Under the pieces are notes generated by a model. It saw only the letters and a list, made by a program, of their open reading frames with translations. It did not search any database and was not told the origin of the DNA. The position numbers were made by a program, and so were the translations under genes. This document shows, piece by piece, positions 37,876 through 48,770 of a DNA stretch of 64,000 nt; the first letter of the stretch is position 1; every line of letters begins with the position of its first letter. The stretch lies in NCBI GenBank assembly GCA_016165875.1, contig JABBOT010000080.1:5376759-5440758 (forward strand). The letters run 5' to 3'. This stretch comes from Acanthopleura granulata. Lineage: Eukaryota; Mollusca; Polyplacophora; Chitonida; Chitonidae.

Positions 37876-38926
37876 AGTCAGCTCGTCTCTGCTACCACAG
37901 ATCGACAATTTCTTTCATCAAAGTAACAGCCGTGATGAAATTTAAATATTGTTAAAAAGTTGTTAACCACGAAAGACATTAAGCAAGCCAAGATATACAT
38001 AACAGATCGATATCTTGTTGACTATCTATGTTGAGTACAAATAGGAGACGATACACTTTTTGATAACAATACAAAATGGTCAGTGTGGTATAAAGTAGGG
38101 TATTAGATCGAGGAAGAAATTGTTTTCTAACACTTCACCTCCGGCATTGAATATTTACACAATGACTATCAGTAACCTTCCACAATCAGCTTTGTCAGAC
38201 AGGGCTCGTTAAAATCGGAATGCTCCGCACAGAGCGCGCCGGTATCCTGCCGTATACCACCTAATCGATGCTCCTTGTCAAGATGTTGGTATCGAATGTA
38301 GTTGTTGACGGTGCCTCTATTCAGTTAATGAGCCATTGTGTGGGTTAGAAGAAACTGGGTGCATCCATATGGGATAACATTACGTGACACTGGTGGGAAG
38401 GCTAGAGAGGAAATAAAGGAAACTGGCTCTCACTTTGGCGCGCGATCAAGTGAGGACAGATTATGCCCTGGAGTTAAAGAGCCAAAGTCTTTTTTTTATC
38501 AGATCTTGTGTGGTTCATTGATATCACCGTCTAATGCGAGAGGCGTTCAGGGTTGGATATTGGCATGGGGCCAAAAAATGATATCCTGGTAAAGGCTAGA
38601 TTTTAATAAATGACAGTAAAACCGTGTCAGCGTTGTATTGTTCCCACCTTCGAAGCTATCTTGTTGTGATGTAGGAAATGTCCTCGGCTGATTCTCAATA
38701 CCAAGAGAAAATGGTTTTTGTTTCTTTAAAATTTCGCACCGCCACATTTTATCATATGTATGACATGACTTATATTCGCAAAGATTCTCTGCAGAAACGC
38801 TGAACAGCCTGGAAGTCAGTTATTGCCATGATTGCAGAACAACTCATATGCTTTTGGAGGACTGAAGCCCATTGACGACACTGAGTTACATCTTCACCAC
38901 AATGGTGTGCATATCTATAATTTCAG

Positions 38927-39225
38927 ATGTCGGTAAGCGCGTCAGAAACTTGTCAAATGTGGTGAGCACCGAGTACTCAAGATTCGTCCAGCAGTATCAT
39001 GGAACATCATCGTGTAGGAGGAAATTCCTGGAAATATTTATAAGTACCGTGAAAAGAAATTCAAATACAAAATCAGTGTGTGTATTTATATGGGTAGTTT
39101 TGTACGAATCATCAAGGTGTTATCGCGATTTCCATACATATTTTTACCTGGAACTCAATTACACCAGAGCCACCCAATGGGAAAAATGTATTAATAAATT
39201 TTTTGAATTTTTTTTTAAAGATTAA
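38927..39225 (+). pseudogene. Exon remnant of the unit gene (U3), unidentified
   Basis: An acceptor-like tatctataatttcag precedes an open frame of about 99 codons. It holds EYSRFVQQYHGTSSCRRKFL, SVCVFIWVVLYESSRCYRDF and WEKCINKFF. U4 (51925-52130) keeps STIK..SNSVCVLIREILYE, SSRRSADFH and then KKCINKF after a frame change. Similarity between copies is visible at the peptide level. I do not recognise the family. Confidence 0.45.
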
Positions 39226-39438
39226 AGGGATGAAGAACGTCTTCAATATAATAATCAATTAGTAAAATTTGTCTTGGGATGCATCCCTCGTGCTGGTTTG
39301 ATCTGTTATTCAGTAAAGTCTATCAAATACTTGCCCAGGTACAATTATTTCTTGGAGGGCCTCCTTACCATATCCTTCAAGTACCTCAGATATCAGGGGG
39401 AAAGGCGGAAGCTCAGGGATGAAATCTCGAACATGAAA
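39226..39438 (+). pseudogene. Penultimate exon remnant (U3)
   Basis: The open frame runs from EERLQYNNQLVKFVLGCIPR through YSVKSIKYLPRYNYFLEGLL to KLRDEISNMK, then the donor gtaaataaatgtgttt. U4 has KSVKHMTRYNYSLKDI and QLRVKILNMDV with the same donor. U1 has QSVKNLALCNF. The start of this exon is uncertain because the acceptor lies in a T-rich run near 39200. Confidence 0.5.
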
Positions 39439-39530
39439 GTAAATAAATGTGTTTACACGCTTACACTTGTCTGAATTTCAATTACATTAATTTTCATTAC
39501 AAGCAAGTAACTTTTTGTACGACTTTGTAG

Positions 39531-39607
39531 AAAAATCCATAAACAGATTTGCAATCACAAGGAATGATTTCTCTTGTCAAATCGCTCAGATTCCGATGAT
39601 GCAGTGA
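39531..39607 (+). pseudogene. Terminal exon remnant (U3)
   Basis: After tacgactttgtag the frame reads KSINRFAITRNDFSCQIAQI and stops at TGA 39605, the same place as in U1 and U4. The downstream text (tttttatgccctgaagcag) is shared with U4 and looks like 3' untranslated sequence. Confidence 0.5.
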
Positions 39608-39734
39608 TTTTTATGCCCTGAAGCAGGTCACAGCAAATCACACAAAAACACGCATTCAGATCTCCTTACGTACTGCACTGCATACGGAACGTGAAATAAT
39701 ACCAATGATAGGTACCATTTTCAAAATTTTCATT

Positions 39735-39815
39735 ATGACCCGAGCCGAGCCTGATCCCAGATCTCTCGACCCTCTGTCGCAAGTTGTAACCACTAAGCCA
39801 CTGAAGCGCTGTTAT
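39735..39815 (-). mobile_element. tRNA-like SINE head remnant
   Basis: The reverse complement has an A-box-like tggcttagtggttacaac and a B-box-like gggatcaggctcgg at tRNA spacing. There is no acceptor stem pairing and no CCA, so I read it as an old SINE head and not a tRNA gene. Confidence 0.4.
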
Positions 39816-40247
39816 CCGCACTGAGGGTGTATTACACCCTCAAAACTACGGCCCAACTGTCGTGTTTTCCCATTGTTAGTGCAAGGGTTGACATTCACAC
39901 CTTGAACCTTTTATTCACAAGTTTTATGGTCGAGTATGAATTTGCTTTCAGCTGGTTTATTATTCCGGGTGATTTTCTGCCCACTTTCTAAGCATCATGA
40001 TGGACCGGGCAGCGCTACACAAGTCTCTGCCTAATGACAATTAAGGGAAAATTACTGATACAAAGGATATTTAAAGATCAATCCCAGAAAACCCAAACTT
40101 TTAAAAATAATCTCAGCTTAAAACAACCCAACATTCTTGTCAAAAGTGTTGCACAATAACTGTAATTGTGTCCGTTCAGTAAATAGTATGCCCCATGATA
40201 TCCCACTAGCTGATATGGTGAGCGGAGTGATCTATCATGTTCATTAG

Positions 40248-41225
40248 CATTGTGTAAGTGTATCACTATCGGAAGGAAAAATGGATAAACAAGTGGCTTG
40301 TTCAGCTCTCAGAGAGCGATAGACCTTACACAAGATCAAATAAAGAAACACGAAGACGATACACTAAGTTCGCTAGATACATTTGATCAAAATAGACTAA
40401 TATTACAATTCACAATGACGAAAAAACAATACAGATAATTACAAAATATATAGTTTCTTACTGATGACAACGTCCAAATCTGGATGGCATATTTTGGCTT
40501 CCAAAGTCAAGTCGGTCCACGTAAATACAGAATCCACAGTCTTCGGAATTCTCGAATCGAAGAATGAAAATCCTGTCAGTGATGAACATTAAGGTACGGC
40601 AGGCCGATGATAGCCAATTGCCCGTGAAGGTATGAGGTCTCGTGGCGGACGGGTTGACAGTGGCGCCCGCGATGCCGAGCTGGCGATGTGTGTTTCACTC
40701 CTCGGAAATATACACAAAGTCACTTCCAGGGTAAACTGGGATGAAATGCACGTAATCGCGCAAGGAGACAATGAGCGATACAAGCTCCAAAAGAACGTCT
40801 CAGGAAAACAGCAAGGGGCGAAACACAAGCTCACAGAGTACAAAATTACATATATCGAATGGCATGAAAGCCGATATCTCCACACCCCCCCCCCAAAAAA
40901 AAACCCTACTAAGAGGACGACAGTGAATCACAGTGACTGCTTTGAAGTGGATTTGAGTAAGTGACGGCGAGCATTACAACTTCTTAGCTTATATTTATAC
41001 ACTAGCGTAAACAAAATTCCGGATGGTGATCGTAAACATGTTTACAACACAGACACATCTTTCCAGAATGTATGCTCTATGTACATTGACACGAAACTCA
41101 AACACAGACGCGTCGAGAACACGCGGCTGAATTCCCGTAAGGGTCACAAAGTACACAGAGGGGAAAATGTAGGTCAGACACTGATCCGATTAGCGCAAAA
41201 ACAAATAAAAAAATATAACACATTG
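40248..41225 (+). mobile_element. Solo LTR with 5-bp target duplication
   Basis: The element 40253-41220 (968 bp) begins TGTAAG and ends ATAACA, the TG...CA ends of an LTR. CATTG flanks both sides (40248-40252 and 41221-41225). It splits the unit 3'-end block: the left half matches 26990-27020 and the right half 27020-27230, so the uninterrupted paralogues show the empty site. A second copy is at 46152-47176. No retroelement proteins are present. The strand is that of the surrounding unit; LTR orientation is not independently shown. Confidence 0.85.
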
Positions 41226-41839
41226 ACGATGTTCGTAAGAACTGACTGCCATCTTAGGGCGGATGAGTAGGTTCAAGACGACGTAGTAACAGAAGGTAAT
41301 AGGATCGTAAATATGACGGCGTTTGCAGGAAGGTGATGGGAAACTAGACCTGGCCAGCAATTATAAATGGTTAAGCATCTAATAAATCTTATTTCATCAA
41401 GGTCTTATTGAAAACGGTCTTGATAAGATCTACTGTGTTACTTCCACGTTTAATGTGGCTATAAATTAACCGTTTCTAGTAGCGGAAATGGTTTTCTTGT
41501 AATGCCTTTATTGTTGCCTATCAATTAATGTCACTACTACAACACTGACACCCAAAGACATCAGACCAATCTTATAATGGTGAAAATACCACCAAAGAGA
41601 GCAAAAGAAGCTAACATGAGGTGCTAAAAGACTAGAAGTCATTAAAAATGTTAACTTCCCCTTTCACGATGGTGATTATATTTCCTGCAAATCACAGAAA
41701 AGTAGATGGTTTAATAATTCGTCAGGTAGAAATGGCTGCAAGTTCTTGGTCCTAGATTGACCAGGAACATGCCCGTTTATCAGGTTCATATATAATGCTG
41801 ATAAATGATATAAATCTAATGCATTACTTAGCGTGGTGG

Positions 41840-41960
41840 CGAGGCCACTGAGATAGAATCTGCCCTTTCTCAGTTATTACTTGTCACGTATTGACGTCAT
41901 GCAGGTGTAGGTAATCGAATATCAGCATTTAGGGGTATATAAAGAGAATCGCAATAAACA
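41840..41960 (+). promoter_or_regulatory. Conserved block with TATA-like box (U3)
   Basis: Contains TATATAAAG at 41936-41944. Homologous blocks at 35395-35530 and 53510-53625 share agaatctg.c.t.tcag and the downstream tcaatgcagtaaatg, but not an exact TATA box. It lies upstream of exon W in each copy. A promoter role is inference. Confidence 0.3.
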
Positions 41961-42401
41961 GATTCAGACTGTAGCGGTGATAAATATCTAAGATTTCTTT
42001 TCTCAACGCAGTTAGTCAGTTGTTAAGTCAATGCAGTAAATGTAACGCACTCAAGCCATTTGTTTTGCGCTACCTGGATTTAAACCCAAAATGTGTGTTT
42101 CCTACATCGATAGATTAGATTATGCCAAGAACAGGTGCATTTGGAGATAATTCCATCTCCTATGCCTGATATATGTATTGTGATTAAAAGTGAACCAGAC
42201 ATCGGGCGCAAAAGTCAAAGAGAAGACAACGGCGTCGCTCTTGGCGTGGTATCGTAGTGTTTTCTTTCCCACAATTCCCCATCCTGAGACCTGTTTTACA
42301 AACATTTGACATAACTTACTTCTTGTAACTTCCTCCTGACATGATGTGGAGATACGTCGCCATAGTAGTTATGTTTAACGAAATGTTACAACCGTTTCGA
42401 T

Positions 42402-42593
42402 AAACGGATGACAGAGCAATGTGAGCGTACAGATTTGTGGAAACGTCACGGCACTTACTGCATCTTGTGGCTGAACGGGAAAAGAATGGAAAGAGATGGC
42501 CCAACCCCAAGTGAAAACATAAATGACCATGGGGTTAAACATTCTACCCCGCTGTCAATTTGCGGGCCGTGTGCAATTATACATATTTGATAG
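42402..42593 (+). pseudogene. Exon W, U3: open 60-codon frame
   Basis: The frame contains ERTDLWKRHGTYCILWLNGK and, near its end, CGPC. It aligns with NWRKRDDTYGRLWMEGS of copy A. It is among the best kept exon copies in the window. It could be a small secreted domain with paired cysteines, but no family is recognised. No gtaattaa donor follows, unlike in three other copies. Confidence 0.4.
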
Positions 42594-42599
42594 AGATGA

Positions 42600-43500
42600 C
42601 ATTTCAAACATCGAGTTTTTCACGCATCATACGGGCTGGTACGTATAATTACACAGATAATATTTATTCATGCTGTTTATTTCCGTAAGTAAAATGATAC
42701 TTTTAGATTTGCTTTTATCGTTTACATAATTTATAAAGAGGTGAATTATTAGGATTTTCTTCAGTGATGAAGGTGTTATTCACATAATTTACACATATTA
42801 TTTTTGTGATTACATTTTTCCTACTTCAAACTGGAACGTCGTGACGTCGGAAAAAGAAACATCATGTTTCATGACCTTCCAACTTGAATTCAGAAGTATG
42901 ACGTCACCATACATGTATAGTAAACTTTTATATTCCTGCGTCACGCAACAAGAGGACATGACGTCATTCAAATACCTAGGTGAGCTGTAGTGGACTAAGC
43001 TTGCCGTTGATTGGTCTAAACTTCATTACCTCTGCAGAGGAAGTAAAAGAGATCGGCAGCATGAATGCTGTTTTTCCACATTTTCTTCAGTTTTGGGGGT
43101 AGAATAGGCTTTAACACCTTCATCTTGGCATTTGTTGCGTAACCCGATACCGCTGAATCTTGTTTCATACCTCGTCAAATCCCGAGAATGCGCACCTAGG
43201 AAGCAAGGTTCAACGGTTTCAGGTTACACAATAAACGTCGCTACGGCGGTGTTAAACCCTTAAAGAATCTAAGGAAATATTTCCACATAATCTGTGAAGA
43301 ATCTTTATATCAGCATATTCAGATTGTCACCTTTTGATCCTCTTACTGGATCAGTAAGGATGTGTGAGGGAAAAGCTACAAGTCCACAAACATACTAATG
43401 TTGCACAGCATGTGGCAGAGAAACGTGGACAAGTAAATTTTTTTATTCCTAAAAGAAGGGTAAATACTTCAAAATACACGCGACTTGTAATCATTAACCC
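42600..43500. other. Anonymous sequence in U3
   Basis: AT-rich. No ORF with recognisable features and no counterpart in U4 that I could see. Confidence 0.4.
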
Positions 43501-43619
43501 AATCAAGTGAGTGTTGTTTAAATGCATACCAAACCAGTGGTTACTGGACGATAGCGAATGCGTTTTATAGGCAGAGTGGGAAGGGTGAATGTCCTTATTA
43601 ATTTCGTGTTTGAACTGAC

Positions 43620-43695
43620 TGGTTGAATGAATGATTTTAAGTTAACACCACGTCGGCAAAAGTTCAGACGTATCGTGGCGAGGATATTTAAAATA
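43620..43695 (-). mobile_element. SINE3 3' end, shared by U3 and U4
   Basis: gaatgaatgattttaagtta, then cgtcggcaa and ttcagacgtatcgtggcgag are the complement of the SINE3 tail at 26196-26279. The same piece sits at the matching position in U4 (55475-55555), so it was inserted before that duplication. Confidence 0.7.
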
Positions 43696-44674
43696 AAACA
43701 AAAGCAAGCGAAGAGTTTAAACAGTTAAGATGTATAAGCATTAGTGAAAATACCAAAACCAGAATAGTTTTAAAACGTATTGTCCGAACAGTATTTTCTT
43801 CACTGATAAATGTGCTCTTTTCACTGCAGAGAAAATAACACCTTTTGTTATTTCACACGTGACACGACTGACTTCTGACCTGGCCGGACTACTTTTTCAT
43901 GCCGTCTGCTGTTCTTTCAATCTGACACACAGAGTCACTGTAAGAGTTCATCATAGAGTCTGACAAAGATTTTGACGTGGCACTTTTACAAGACTTGTTT
44001 GAAGACGATGCTGACCGTGAGCCTGTGTTTGATTTGCTTGGACACGGGAACAACAGATTTGCGGAATACAGCAATGCAGGCAAACTACAGGTAGTTTGAA
44101 CCTCTTTCAAACATTTCTTCAGAAGAATGGAGGATGGGTATGATTATGAACCTCCAGTTTGAGGAGATTCTTCTCATCTATTGATCGTCACCTGCGACAT
44201 AACTGTTATCCATTTTCCCTCATCAAGCATTCAGCTCATGTAGGGAAGCACCGAAAAGTGAACAGAAACAATTTAAACCTGAAGGCAAGGGGAACTAACC
44301 CAAAGCAGCGGAAAAGCTCACTGATCAGGATACACTGACCATCTGTTCAGAAATGGCCAGTTAGGAGTGAACATTCCTGCTGCACCGATCAACACTTTAT
44401 GGCTTATCAATATGCTACATTTTGGTATGAGAGGGGGATTAGAGCAGCATAATTTGAAGTCGGGTGATATCAGGATGGAAAGAGACACAGATGGCAGACA
44501 GTTTACAACGCATTCAACAGGGACAAAATAAAACAAGGGAATCCGAGAGTATCTTAGAAAAGTAAAACCACTAGGGTATGCTACACCAGAGAACTCAGAC
44601 AGAGCAGCTTGGAGTTTTTCTTACCCGACCCATCTTGATTTGTTAATTCGTTTATTTTGCCTTTTTTTAACACC

Positions 44675-44802
44675 TATATGTATAACCATTGAGATGCAAC
44701 TCGTCATTGTTACAACTGGTTGTAATGCGCCTTCCGCCTATATGTATAACCATTGAGATGCAACTCGTCATTGTTACAACTAGTTGTAATGCGCCTTCCG
44801 CC
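44675..44802 (+). repeat. Two tandem 64-bp repeats with a palindrome
   Basis: Copies 44675-44738 and 44739-44802 differ at one position. Each holds ttgttacaact.gttgtaa; the right copy has the perfect palindrome ACAACTAGTTGT. The repeat lies in the gap of the Crypton remnant. Confidence 0.95.
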
Positions 44803-45097
44803 TATATTATGCAATATTTCTTTTCAATTACAGATTTTAGCAGGCTTATGCACAACTATATTTTTCTGTGCCCAAAATCTTATGTAGCATAAGAAAATCT
44901 TGAGACTAAAGGAGCTTGAATTGGAATGCAAGTTATACAGTACTTAGTATATTTTTAGGCAGAGATATTTAACGGAGGTCAGCAATATTTTTGTAAAGCG
45001 AAGCCAGTGCAAAACATAGATCATCAAATTGTCAGACCATATATCTACTTTCATCAGAGACCTTATCACTCTGATTTTTTCTTTCTCTTTACCACAG

Positions 45098-45662
45098 GGA
45101 ATACTCTAACAGAAGACCTGAATCCATGAGGAATCTAGACGGTGCGTTTTTCCTGTTGATTAACAGTCCTAACCCATTACCTGGTCAACAGTTGTTCAAA
45201 GGTCAAAACCTGGGGATCAACAAGATCTCTACTGCCATGAAGAACATGAAATCTTAAACAAACATGTCGTCTGACAAACACCTGACCAATCACAGTGCAC
45301 GCAAGCACCTAATTCCAAAACTTGATGATAACAACATTCCTCCAAATCAAATAATTCAGATATCAGGCCACTGAAATTTAAACAGTGTTGACAATTATAG
45401 CACTTTGAACACAATTCAGCCAGCCGCTATCTCCACACTCCTTTCTAACACAAGTAAATCACTAGTACCTGTGCCTTTCACCCACCCTTCTTCCCCTGAC
45501 CACGATGACGTGTTAGAACAGCAGCCATCTCCATCATGCACAGCTGTAACGTACAGACAATCCTCACATGCTGACACAGGGGCACTCTTCCAGGGCAGCA
45601 CCGTCAACAACAGTGTGATAAATGTCTACTGTGGGCCAGCCAGTTATACCACTACAGGTTAA
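45098..45662 (+). other. Best preserved C-terminal part of the Crypton remnant
   Basis: A single frame of 188 codons with only two internal stops (TAA at 45255 and TGA at 45372). It carries the HxxR, GH and Tyr motifs in canonical order and spacing. The open tail after 45405 matches the family's usual C-terminal ALFQG..V....INVYCG style. Listed separately because it is the part most useful for phylogenetic placement. Confidence 0.8.
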
Positions 45663-45664
45663 AA

Positions 45665-46150
45665 TGAGCAGTGCGGTCCACCTCCCTCCAAGAATCACTG
45701 GTATCGTCAAATACTGCCGCAACCTGAAAAGTTGACAGTGACACTTACTAACGTGTGTTTGTTAAGTCCTTTGTGATTATTTATGAAAATATGGAACAGA
45801 AATTCCTTTCATGGGAATAATTTAAACGGGAGGAAAACATAAAACTGTGCACCGAAACTTATTTGCAAATATGGTCTTTTTTATTTTTTGAGAAGGGTGT
45901 TTTAAAGTATTTTGTGTGGTTGGTATTTGGGATCGCCTTTTGGTATTTATCATCGGGGCATAATAATTTTCTAAACAAGGATGTGATGCATGTCGAATAA
46001 ATTTATTCGAATATAAATTTGTTGTTTATATCAAAGCATACCTCAGTTATGACAATACTTGTCATCATTCATAAATATTGATCTAAATCCAGGTTGAACA
46101 CTTATTAACTGTATAGGACAATTTATAGTGCAAAAAATATTTGTTAACCA
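45665..46150. other. Anonymous sequence
   Basis: AT-rich with no gene. It lies between the Crypton remnant and the second LTR copy. Confidence 0.4.
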
Positions 46151-46151
46151 A

Positions 46152-47176
46152 TGTAAGGGTACCACTATCGGAGGGGAAAATGATAAACAAATGGCTTGTT
46201 CAACACTCAGACACCGATAGACCTCACACAAGATCAAACAAAGAAACAGGAAGAAGCTAGATTAAGTTCAATACTTATATTTGAATAAAACAGACAAACG
46301 GTACAACTGACAATTATATACAAAACATTACAGATAATTATAAAATAGTTATAGTTTCTTACGGATGTGAGCGTCCCAAATCCGCATGGACTATGCTGGC
46401 TTCCAATGGCAAGTCAGTCCACGTAAATATAGAACCTACAGTCCTTCCGAATTCTTGAATTGAAGGTTGACAAGCCCTGTAGTGACAGGCAGCAGAGGGC
46501 CAGGTACGCTGACGATGCTAGATATACAACCGCCCGGCAGGTGCAAGTTTCCTGAGCAGACGGGTTGACAAAAGCGTCCGTTATGCCGAGCTGGCCATGT
46601 ATGTTTCACTCCTCGGAAATATACACAAGGTCACTTTCAGGCTAAACTGGGATGAAATGTACGTAATCGCAGAAAGAGACAATGAGCGATACGAGCCGCA
46701 AACGAACATCTGCAACAAAATAGCCAGAGGCGAAGCAGCAGCTTATTAAGTAATACGTATCGAAAAATGGAGCACAAAATGACAAAACTGTCGATAGGCG
46801 TGTAAACCAATATCTCCAAAATCCCACAAAAATCCTTCTAAGCAGGCAAGAGCAAGTTTGACTAGAGTGGACGCAAGTAAAACGACTGCTCTCAAAGTGG
46901 ACGGAAATACATGACTGCGAGCTGAACAACCTTCGTCGCTAATATTTATAGGCCAACGTACAGAAAATTCTGGATAGTTTGTTCGTTAACATATTTACAA
47001 TAGGGGTACATCTTTCCAGAATGCACGCTCTATGTACAATGACACGAACTCATAAAAACAGAAGCCCCGAGAACACGCGACTGAATTCCAGGGCAGGCTA
47101 TAACGTGCCCAGAGAAAAAATGTAGGTCAGCCACAGGCCTTGTTAGCAGGAAAACAAATAAAAAGAATATAATACA
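46152..47176 (+). mobile_element. Second LTR-like copy
   Basis: Homologous along its length to 40253-41220: tgtaagggtaccactatcgg at the start, tttcactcctcggaaatata in the middle, aaataaaaagaatataatac at the end. The flanks (ACCAA and ATATC) do not match, so the target duplication is lost or the ends are mis-set. The antisense ORFs of 60-95 codons inside are not retroelement proteins. Confidence 0.75.
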
Positions 47177-47179
47177 ATA

Positions 47180-48770
47180 TCTTAAACCCTGGATTCGAAA
47201 CAACATGTGTTAGGTCTTCATTTATAACATTATTACGCAAAGGCTTTATATACTGCTGAAAAGATATACTGCCCAAATACCCACCGTACAAAAATTATTT
47301 TCAAGTGTCCTTTTCTCCTTAAAGAAAAATGGAAAAACAAATACTCAAAAACACATTTACAGCTAACTTTTCACACATCTTCATCTGAACTTCATGCCAT
47401 TTGTATGTTTTCTCCACCTTTAATAATGAAATGCTCGACTGATTAAACAAAACTTGGCTTATTTATTATAACTTTAATTGTTGAAAACAGCAAGAAGGTC
47501 AAATGTCTCGACATACACTGCTGTAAATGACAACTGAATGAATTTACGTAATTTAGAATGTACTTCATGCAATAAGTGCATGCATATAGGGGACATTTCA
47601 TATGTAACGAAAAGGCAGAGAGTAGTATCAAGTCACATGTATGACATGCAAGTATCCGCATCAAATACAGAGAAAGACTGTACTTAACAGTGATGTACTT
47701 GTAAATATCAGAAAGAGCTTAATCTTCACTGTTATTGTTGTCCCATCTGGCTTAACTGTATGTTAAGTTTAAATAAACTGATTTATACACGGTTTGCTGG
47801 AACACGAAATGTCAAATGTGAATAATCTGTATCAGGTCTCTTAATGTTGTTACATTACACTTGGGAAAGGCAGTTTGAAATGATTAGCCTAACTATGGTG
47901 GATGGAAATGCAATCTTTCGCAATTTTAAGTGATAACAAATGTCAGAAAACAGGATTGTTCAAGATTTATCCTAGGCCTGTGAACATTACTGTTAGTTAT
48001 ATGTGCACACATGTACAATACGCAGGCTTAAATATTTATGAATGATCAGTGACGTTACTAGTGAGATATTACACTGATGTTTTTTATATCAGCTCTCCCT
48101 CTCGTTGATGTTTTTCTGGTCTTACATTAACTGAAATCGTGATAGTTCGCTTACACTTAGAATCTGTAAAAACGAAAGTTTATATTTGCGGGGAGTAGGT
48201 CATCGGTCGACATAGGATGGTTGTTGTTGTTGTTATGTTTGTTTCTGTTTACTGTTGATGTTTATCTGTGGTATAAAGGCACATAACATTTGTTATACCT
48301 TTAATCTCATTTCCTGGCTTCTGTTTGGGTTCATTCAGTCAATTGTGAAGTGGTGTGTGATTTATCGAAGGCCTTACCGTTTGCTCAGTCGGTGCACTGC
48401 TGCAACTGTCGTGTATTCTCCGACTAGGTCTCATAATTTTGCCTAGGTCGTTACGCTCTCACATTCCAGGGTTATCCCTGAGCAAATTTCCGCCTGTATA
48501 TCAAAAGCTGGCACTTCATGTCATACAGGTATCTGGACATTAGGCTATATCACTATCCAAAACACTTCACCACTCAATCGCAACACGGGGATTTTCATAC
48601 TACGTCGCTCGATAAACTCCAACTTTCCTTCGTGAAATATGAGTTCCTTTGTTAATTCAAGAATGTGGGGAGTGTAAGTAAACCTAGTTTCATTTGTTTT
48701 TCTAGAAAGGTTACAAGAAACGGAAGATGTTATAACCGGCAATGTACATATAAATCACTCAACAGTCAGT
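47180..48770. other. Anonymous sequence inside U3
   Basis: 47290-47425 is related to 15520-15655 on the same strand. A (ttg)n run lies at about 48222-48235. No gene is recognised. The stretch has no partner in U4 and is part of the extra sequence in U3. Confidence 0.45.

Larger units (their letters stand above)
43956..45662 (+). pseudogene. Broken Crypton-type tyrosine recombinase (DUF3504 family)
   Basis: This is a remnant of a transposon-derived tyrosine recombinase of the Crypton/DUF3504 group, relatives of the C-terminal domains of ZMYM2, QRICH1 and KIAA1958. In order, in shifting frames, I see RFAEYSNAGKLQ (44.06 kb), GYDYEP then SSLRRFFSSIDRHLR (44.13 kb), GQLGVN..INTLWLINMLHF and GMRGG with the first catalytic Arg (44.35 kb), and RKVKP (44.55 kb). 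The C-terminal part at 45098-45662 has YSNRRPESM, NPLPGQQLFK, LTNHSARK (His and Arg), IIQISGH and VDNYST with the catalytic Tyr at 45396-45398, and ends LFQGSTVNNSVINVYCG. Defects are frameshifts near 44.14 and 44.33 kb, in-frame stops at about 44529, 45255 and 45372 (the last probably CGA to TGA), and a gap of about 470 bp at 44.63-45.10 kb. The gap ends in a good acceptor (ttctctttaccacag), so it may be an intron, but no clear donor is seen. Nonfunctional. Confidence 0.85.

Noticed and set aside
43889..44110. 73-codon antisense ORF rich in Ser and Lys
   Set aside because: It is the opposite strand of the N-terminal part of the Crypton remnant.
46637..46929. Antisense ORFs of 60 and 95 codons with hydrophobic stretches
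   Set aside because: They lie inside the LTR-like copy and are not conserved in the LTR at 40.25 kb.
40253..47176. The two LTR copies as the ends of one provirus
   Set aside because: The sequence between them is unit blocks and the Crypton remnant, and the left LTR has its own target duplication at 41221-41225.
48222..48235. (ttg)n and other simple repeats as functional sites
   Set aside because: Ordinary microsatellites; similar short (aaat)n and (ttta)n runs are SINE tails or background.
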